Source of the DNA: Candidatus Falkowiibacteriota bacterium
GTDB lineage: Bacteria; Patescibacteriota; Patescibacteriia; Patescibacteriales; SZUA-104
DNA: 22,807 bases
Assembly: GCA_027020105.1 (NCBI GenBank)
Contig: JALUVW010000130.1
Location: 1-22,807, forward strand
Direction of reading: 5' to 3'
Positions 19,828-22,807 of the stretch are shown in pieces. The notes below the pieces were generated by a model. It had not been told where the DNA came from. It made no database searches and worked only from the letters and a program-made list of their open reading frames with translations. Position numbers and translations under genes: made by a program. Numbering within the stretch: the stretch's first letter is position 1; each line of letters starts with the position of its first letter.

Positions 19828-20808
19828 ATGTTTTTAACCATAGTTTTATTTATTTTGGGCTTTGTTTTTTTAATCAAGGGCGCCGACTTGGTGATAGACG
19901 GGGCGTCTTCCGTTGCCAAAAAATACGGAATTTCCACTTTTGTCATAGGGTTAACCATCGTTGCTTTCGGCACGTCAATGCCGGAAATGATTGTAAGCGT
20001 TATGGCGAGCATAAGGGGCAGTTCCGACATAGCCTTGGGCAACATCATCGGTTCAAATATTTCCAACACATTGCTTATTTTGGGGGTGTCCGCGATGATT
20101 TACCCGCTTTTGGTTAAAAGGGCGACGGTTAACAAGGAGATACCTTTTTCTTTATTGGCGATATTGGCCGTCGGTTTTTTGGTTAACGATTTTTTAATTG
20201 ATAATTCAACGCCGGACGGATTGACAAGGATTGACGGGCTTATTCTGATTTTATTTTTTTCAATTTTCGCCTATTACACATTCGGCATCAGCAAGTCAAA
20301 GGAGAATATTTTTGAAAAAGTGGAAGGGGTGCTAAGAGAGGAACCGAAAGTGTACGGCAATTTTATCTCCTTGGGGATGGTTGTCGTCGGTTCGGCCGGT
20401 TTGGCGTTTGGCGGACAATGGCTGGTCAACGGCGCCGTAAAAATCGCTGAAGTATTCGGAATGAGCGAGGCGTTAATCGGCTTAACCATCATAGCCGTCG
20501 GCACGTCTTTGCCGGAGTTGGCGGCCTCGGCCATGGCCGCGCGCAAAAAACATACGGATATCGCCGTGGGTAATATCGTCGGTTCAAATATTTTTAATTT
20601 TCTCTTGGTCCTGGGATCAAGCTCAACCATTCATCCCATCGGATACAGCCGGGTGCTAAACACGGATATGTTTATTTTATTCGGAGCCACCATATTGCTT
20701 TTGTTTTTAATCTATATCGGCAGAAGGAATGTGCTGGGGAGAAGAGAGGGGGCGGTGCTGGTGGCGTTGTACGCGGCGTACATAGGATTCTTGGTTTGGC
20801 GAGGATAG
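19828..20808 (+). CDS. Calcium/sodium antiporter of the CaCA family (YrbG-like)
   Basis: This inner-membrane protein is expected to exchange Ca2+ (or another cation) for Na+ or H+. The 326-residue product from ATG 19828 has about ten hydrophobic segments in two inverted halves. Each half carries the family alpha-repeat: GTSMPE at 48-53 with GNIIGSN at 71-77, and GTSLPE at 225-230 with GNIVGSN at 248-254. The acidic residues E53 and E230 and the asparagines are the usual ion-binding positions, so the protein looks functional. An upstream TTG at 19753 would add 25 residues and begins four bases after the previous stop, but ATG 19828 gives the normal family N-terminus (FLIKGADLVIDGAS). Its place before adk suggests simple co-transcription rather than a shared pathway. 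Confidence 0.93.
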   Translation: MFLTIVLFILGFVFLIKGADLVIDGASSVAKKYGISTFVIGLTIVAFGTSMPEMIVSVMASIRGSSDIALGNIIGSNISNTLLILGVSAMIYPLLVKRATVNKEIPFSLLAILAVGFLVNDFLIDNSTPDGLTRIDGLILILFFSIFAYYTFGISKSKENIFEKVEGVLREEPKVYGNFISLGMVVVGSAGLAFGGQWLVNGAVKIAEVFGMSEALIGLTIIAVGTSLPELAASAMAARKKHTDIAVGNIVGSNIFNFLLVLGSSSTIHPIGYSRVLNTDMFILFGATILLLFLIYIGRRNVLGRREGAVLVALYAAYIGFLVWRG

Positions 20809-20826
20809 ATGATAAAATTTTTAATT

Positions 20827-20910
20827 TGCCCGATACTGAAAATAATATTTTGGAAATTTGATATTATTGAATTTAGCGTTTTATTGGAAATCATGATTTA
20901 GAAATTGGAA
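20827..20910 (+). repeat. Dispersed spacer element, copy C, before adk
   Basis: The stretch follows the same order as copies before rpsE and map: GATACTGAAAATAAT, TTTGGAAATTTGATATT, then GTTTTATTGGAAAT and GATTTAGAAATTGGAAATTT. It is the most diverged of the three. It contains TTGATA followed 17 bases later by TTATTG, which could act as a weak promoter for adk. Confidence 0.6.
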
Positions 20911-20957
20911 ATTTTGAAATATTGTTTAATCGCAAAAATAAGAATTATTATATTTTT

Positions 20958-21647
20958 ATGCGAACAAAAAGAAAAATTATTCTGATTTTTTTCGGTCCTC
21001 CCGGTTCCGGCAAGGGGACGCAGGCGGAGATGATTTCCGAAAAGATTAAAATTCCGGCAATTTCCGCCGGAAAATTATTGCGAGAAGAAGTGGAGAACAA
21101 AACCGAAACCGGCAAGGCGATTGAAAAGATTATGTCGCGCGGCGGGCTGGTTCCGAACAGCGTCATAGAAAAACTGCTTTTTAAACGTATGTTGAAAAAA
21201 GACGCCGCGCGGGGATTTATTTTGGACGGTTATCCGAGAAAAAAAAGCCAGCAAGACAATTTAATTAAAAAACTGGAAGGCGTAACGGGGCAAAAAGACA
21301 AGATATTCGCCGTTCTAATCAATGTCAGCGACAAGGAAGTCAAAATCAGATTGGGCGGAAGGCGGATATGCGCTTGCGGAGCGACATACCACATTAAATT
21401 CAATCCTCCGAAAAAGAAAGGGATTTGCGATTTATGCGGATCAAAACTGCGTATCAGGGCCGACGATAAGCCGTCCGTTATCGCCGATAGATTAAAAATA
21501 TACCACAAAGAAATCGCGCCGATTATTGATTACTGGAAAAAGAGCGGCAGATTGATTAAAGTTGACGGGGAGAGGAGCATAGAGGCGGTGCACAGAGGTA
21601 TTGTTAAAAGCGTAAGCGCGTTAATTAATAAAATAGTCAGCGGATGA
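20958..21647 (+). CDS. adk: Adenylate kinase
   Basis: Adenylate kinase converts ATP and AMP to two ADP in the cytoplasm, keeping nucleotide pools balanced. The 229-residue product from ATG 20958 has the P-loop GPPGSGKGT at 13-21, the NMP-binding region with SAGKLLREEV, and the DGYPR motif near 97-101. The long LID domain carries cysteines at 138, 140, 157 and 160 with YHIKFNPP and RADDKP between and after them. The first cysteine pair is C-A-C rather than the usual C-x-x-C, one residue short. ATG 20958 is preferred over a non-ATG start at 20922, which would add spacer-derived residues. It ends in TGA. In many bacteria adk and map directly follow secY; here three genes come between secY and adk. 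Confidence 0.97.
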   Translation: MRTKRKIILIFFGPPGSGKGTQAEMISEKIKIPAISAGKLLREEVENKTETGKAIEKIMSRGGLVPNSVIEKLLFKRMLKKDAARGFILDGYPRKKSQQDNLIKKLEGVTGQKDKIFAVLINVSDKEVKIRLGGRRICACGATYHIKFNPPKKKGICDLCGSKLRIRADDKPSVIADRLKIYHKEIAPIIDYWKKSGRLIKVDGERSIEAVHRGIVKSVSALINKIVSG

Positions 21648-21664
21648 TAAAGTTCCCGGTTTAC

Positions 21665-21780
21665 CCAATTTTTAATAAAATGTTTAATTTTCAATGCTAA
21701 AACGCTAAAAATAATTTTAAGAATTTGACATTGGATATTTAAATTTTATTAGAAATTGGAAATTATAATTTAGGAATTTG
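21665..21780 (+). repeat. Dispersed spacer element, copy B, before map
   Basis: CCAATTTTTAATAAAAT (21665-21681) pairs with ATTTTATTAGAAATTGG (21743-21759) in 16 of 17 positions. The section 21693-21780 aligns closely with the sequence in front of rpsE, including AAATTTTATTAGAAATT and TAATTTAG blocks at the same distance from the start codon. It ends seven bases before the map ATG. Confidence 0.8.
21725..21752 (+). promoter_or_regulatory. Promoter candidate inside the map spacer element
   Basis: A perfect TTGACA (21725-21730) is followed 16 bases later by TATTAG (21747-21752, four of six). The equivalent positions are TTAACA and TATTAG in the rpsE copy and TTGATA in the adk copy, so the promoter-like core is conserved within the dispersed element. 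Confidence 0.4.
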
Positions 21781-21787
21781 ATAATAT

Positions 21788-22606
21788 ATGGTTACCGTAA
21801 AAACCGACAAAGAAATAAGAATAATACGGGAAGGGGGAAGAATTTTAGCCGGCATTATGAAAAAAATACAAGACGAAATCAAGCCGGGAGTAACCACCGG
21901 CCGCTTGGAACAAATGGCTTGCTCTTTAATTAAGGAAGCGGGCGGACGCCCTTCGTTTAAAGGCTATAAATCCGGACAAGACGGTGTTGCCTTCCCGACG
22001 GCGTTATGCGCGTCAATCAACGATGAAGTCGTGCATACTCCGGCCTTGCCTTCCCGCCGCGTCAATGGCGGGGACATTATCGGCGTTGATTTGGGAATGG
22101 AGTATCCTTTTTCGGGCAAATCCGCGAAAAGCGGGTTTCGCGGCGGAAGGGGGTATTATACGGATATGGCCGTAACCGTGGGAGTCGGCAAAATAAGCGG
22201 AGAGGCGAAAAAATTGATTAAAGTGACTAAAAAATCTTTGGAGCTGGCCATTAAACGAATAAGGCCGGGCGGCACTCTAAACGATGTGGCCGAAGCGGTG
22301 CAGAGCTATGTTGAAGCAAACGGTTTTTCGGTGGTGCGCGATCTTGTCGGGCACGGAGTCGGTTACGCGGTTCACGAAGATCCGCAGATTCCCAATTATG
22401 TCGCGCGGGGAAGAAAATTTGATAACGTGGTCTTAAAAGCGGGTATGGTTTTGGCGATTGAACCGATGGTTAACGCCGGCTCGCACGAAATTAAAAGTAT
22501 GCCGGACGGAATGACCATTAAAACCGCCGACGGCCGGCTAAGCGCGCATTTTGAGCACACAATCGCGGTTACCGAGGCGGGATGTGAAATAATAACAAAA
22601 TTATAA
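21788..22606 (+). CDS. map: Type I methionine aminopeptidase
   Basis: This cytoplasmic metalloenzyme removes the initiator methionine from new proteins. The 272-residue product has all expected ligands: D101 (GVDLG), D126 (YYTDMAVTV), H189 (GHGVGYAVHEDP), E225 (LAIEPM) and E256 (HFEHT), plus the substrate histidine H83 (NDEVVHTP). The two aspartates are 25 residues apart, whereas the family norm is 11. The 14 extra residues (about 106-120, PFSGKSAKSGFRGGR) lie in the hairpin between the two strands and are encoded by a palindromic DNA segment. The ATG at 21788 follows the spacer element. adk-map adjacency is common in bacterial spc operons, and infA would be the usual next gene. Confidence 0.97.
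   Translation: MVTVKTDKEIRIIREGGRILAGIMKKIQDEIKPGVTTGRLEQMACSLIKEAGGRPSFKGYKSGQDGVAFPTALCASINDEVVHTPALPSRRVNGGDIIGVDLGMEYPFSGKSAKSGFRGGRGYYTDMAVTVGVGKISGEAKKLIKVTKKSLELAIKRIRPGGTLNDVAEAVQSYVEANGFSVVRDLVGHGVGYAVHEDPQIPNYVARGRKFDNVVLKAGMVLAIEPMVNAGSHEIKSMPDGMTIKTADGRLSAHFEHTIAVTEAGCEIITKL
22118..22138 (+). repeat. Palindrome within the map insertion
   Basis: AAATCCGC (22118-22125) pairs over 8 bp (one G-U) with GCGGGTTT (22131-22138) around a GAAAA loop. It lies exactly inside the segment that has no counterpart in ordinary type I methionine aminopeptidases. Confidence 0.65.
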
Positions 22607-22807
22607 TACGAATGACATAATCCGAATGACCCGAGACCCGAATGATATAATCCGAATACCCCGAATTATAATCCGAATGACCCGAATTATAATCCGAATG
22701 ACCCGAATTATAATCCGAATGACCCGAATTATAATCCGAATGACCCGAATTATAATCCGAATGACCCGAATTATAATCCGAATGACCCGAATTATAATCC
22801 GAATGAC
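22607..22807 (+). repeat. 21-bp tandem array of CCGAAT units, runs off the window
   Basis: Seven exact starts of CCGAATGA occur at 22673, 22694, 22715, 22736, 22757, 22778 and 22799, a constant 21-base period; each unit is CCGAATGACCCGAA plus an AT-rich heptamer. Between 22607 and 22672 the units are irregular (22622, 22638, 22652). The unit equals three heptamers. The same motifs make up the rpsL-rpsG spacer hairpin. No gene is present after map, and the array continues to the last base, so its true length is unknown. Confidence 0.95.

Noticed and set aside
335..22606. Alternative genetic code with UGA read as glycine
   Set aside because: All conserved proteins translate normally with the standard code, and adk ends at a TGA at the expected length.
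22607..22807. Possible CRISPR array
   Set aside because: The 21-base units are contiguous, without unique spacers of constant length, so this is a simple tandem array.

Overview
This window is about 22.8 kb of AT-rich bacterial DNA with every recognisable gene on the + strand. It carries the fused str, S10 and spc ribosomal protein clusters: rpsL, rpsG, fusA, one unknown gene, tuf, rpsJ, rplC, rplD, rplW, rplB, rpsS, rplV, rpsC, rplP, rpmC, rpsQ, rplN, rplX, rplE, rpsN (zinc type), rpsH, rplF, rplR, rpsE, rplO and secY. After secY come two unrecognised genes, a CaCA-type cation antiporter, adk and map. The gene normally found between rpsE and rplO, rpmD (uL30), is absent. Its absence, the lysine/glutamate-rich extensions on several ribosomal proteins, the small unknown genes inside the operon and the repeat-filled spacers all point to a Candidate Phyla Radiation (Patescibacteria) genome, most likely a parcubacterial lineage. 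This placement is inference. The standard genetic code fits: UGA is a stop, for example at the end of adk.

Layout. Positions 1-334 hold an intrinsic terminator for an upstream gene and the promoter and leader of the str cluster. Positions 335-5563 hold rpsL-rpsG-fusA, an unknown gene with its own promoter, and tuf, which ends at a strong GC-rich palindrome. Positions 5564-17079 hold the S10 and spc genes. A 344-base rpsJ-rplC gap inside this block carries a repeat hairpin, a promoter-like site and a terminator-like hairpin that could be an attenuator. Positions 17116-18837 hold secY and a small unknown gene. A terminator and an extended -10 promoter (19028-19075) then start a second unit: an unknown basic protein, the antiporter, adk and map. 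The window ends inside a 21-bp tandem array.

The genes form one functional set: small and large subunit proteins, the two elongation GTPases, the SecY channel, adenylate kinase, and the methionine aminopeptidase that trims nascent chains.

The most unusual feature lies between the genes. Almost every spacer is made of short direct repeats with a 7-nucleotide period (8 to 9 in some families), very often followed by their reverse complement, so that a hairpin sits just upstream of the next start codon. The unit sequence differs from spacer to spacer, but several families recur. The same heptamer arrays also occur in frame inside rplC. No start codon has a convincing Shine-Dalgarno sequence. Whether these repeats act in RNA processing, stability or translation, or are selfish or replication-slippage products, cannot be decided from sequence alone.
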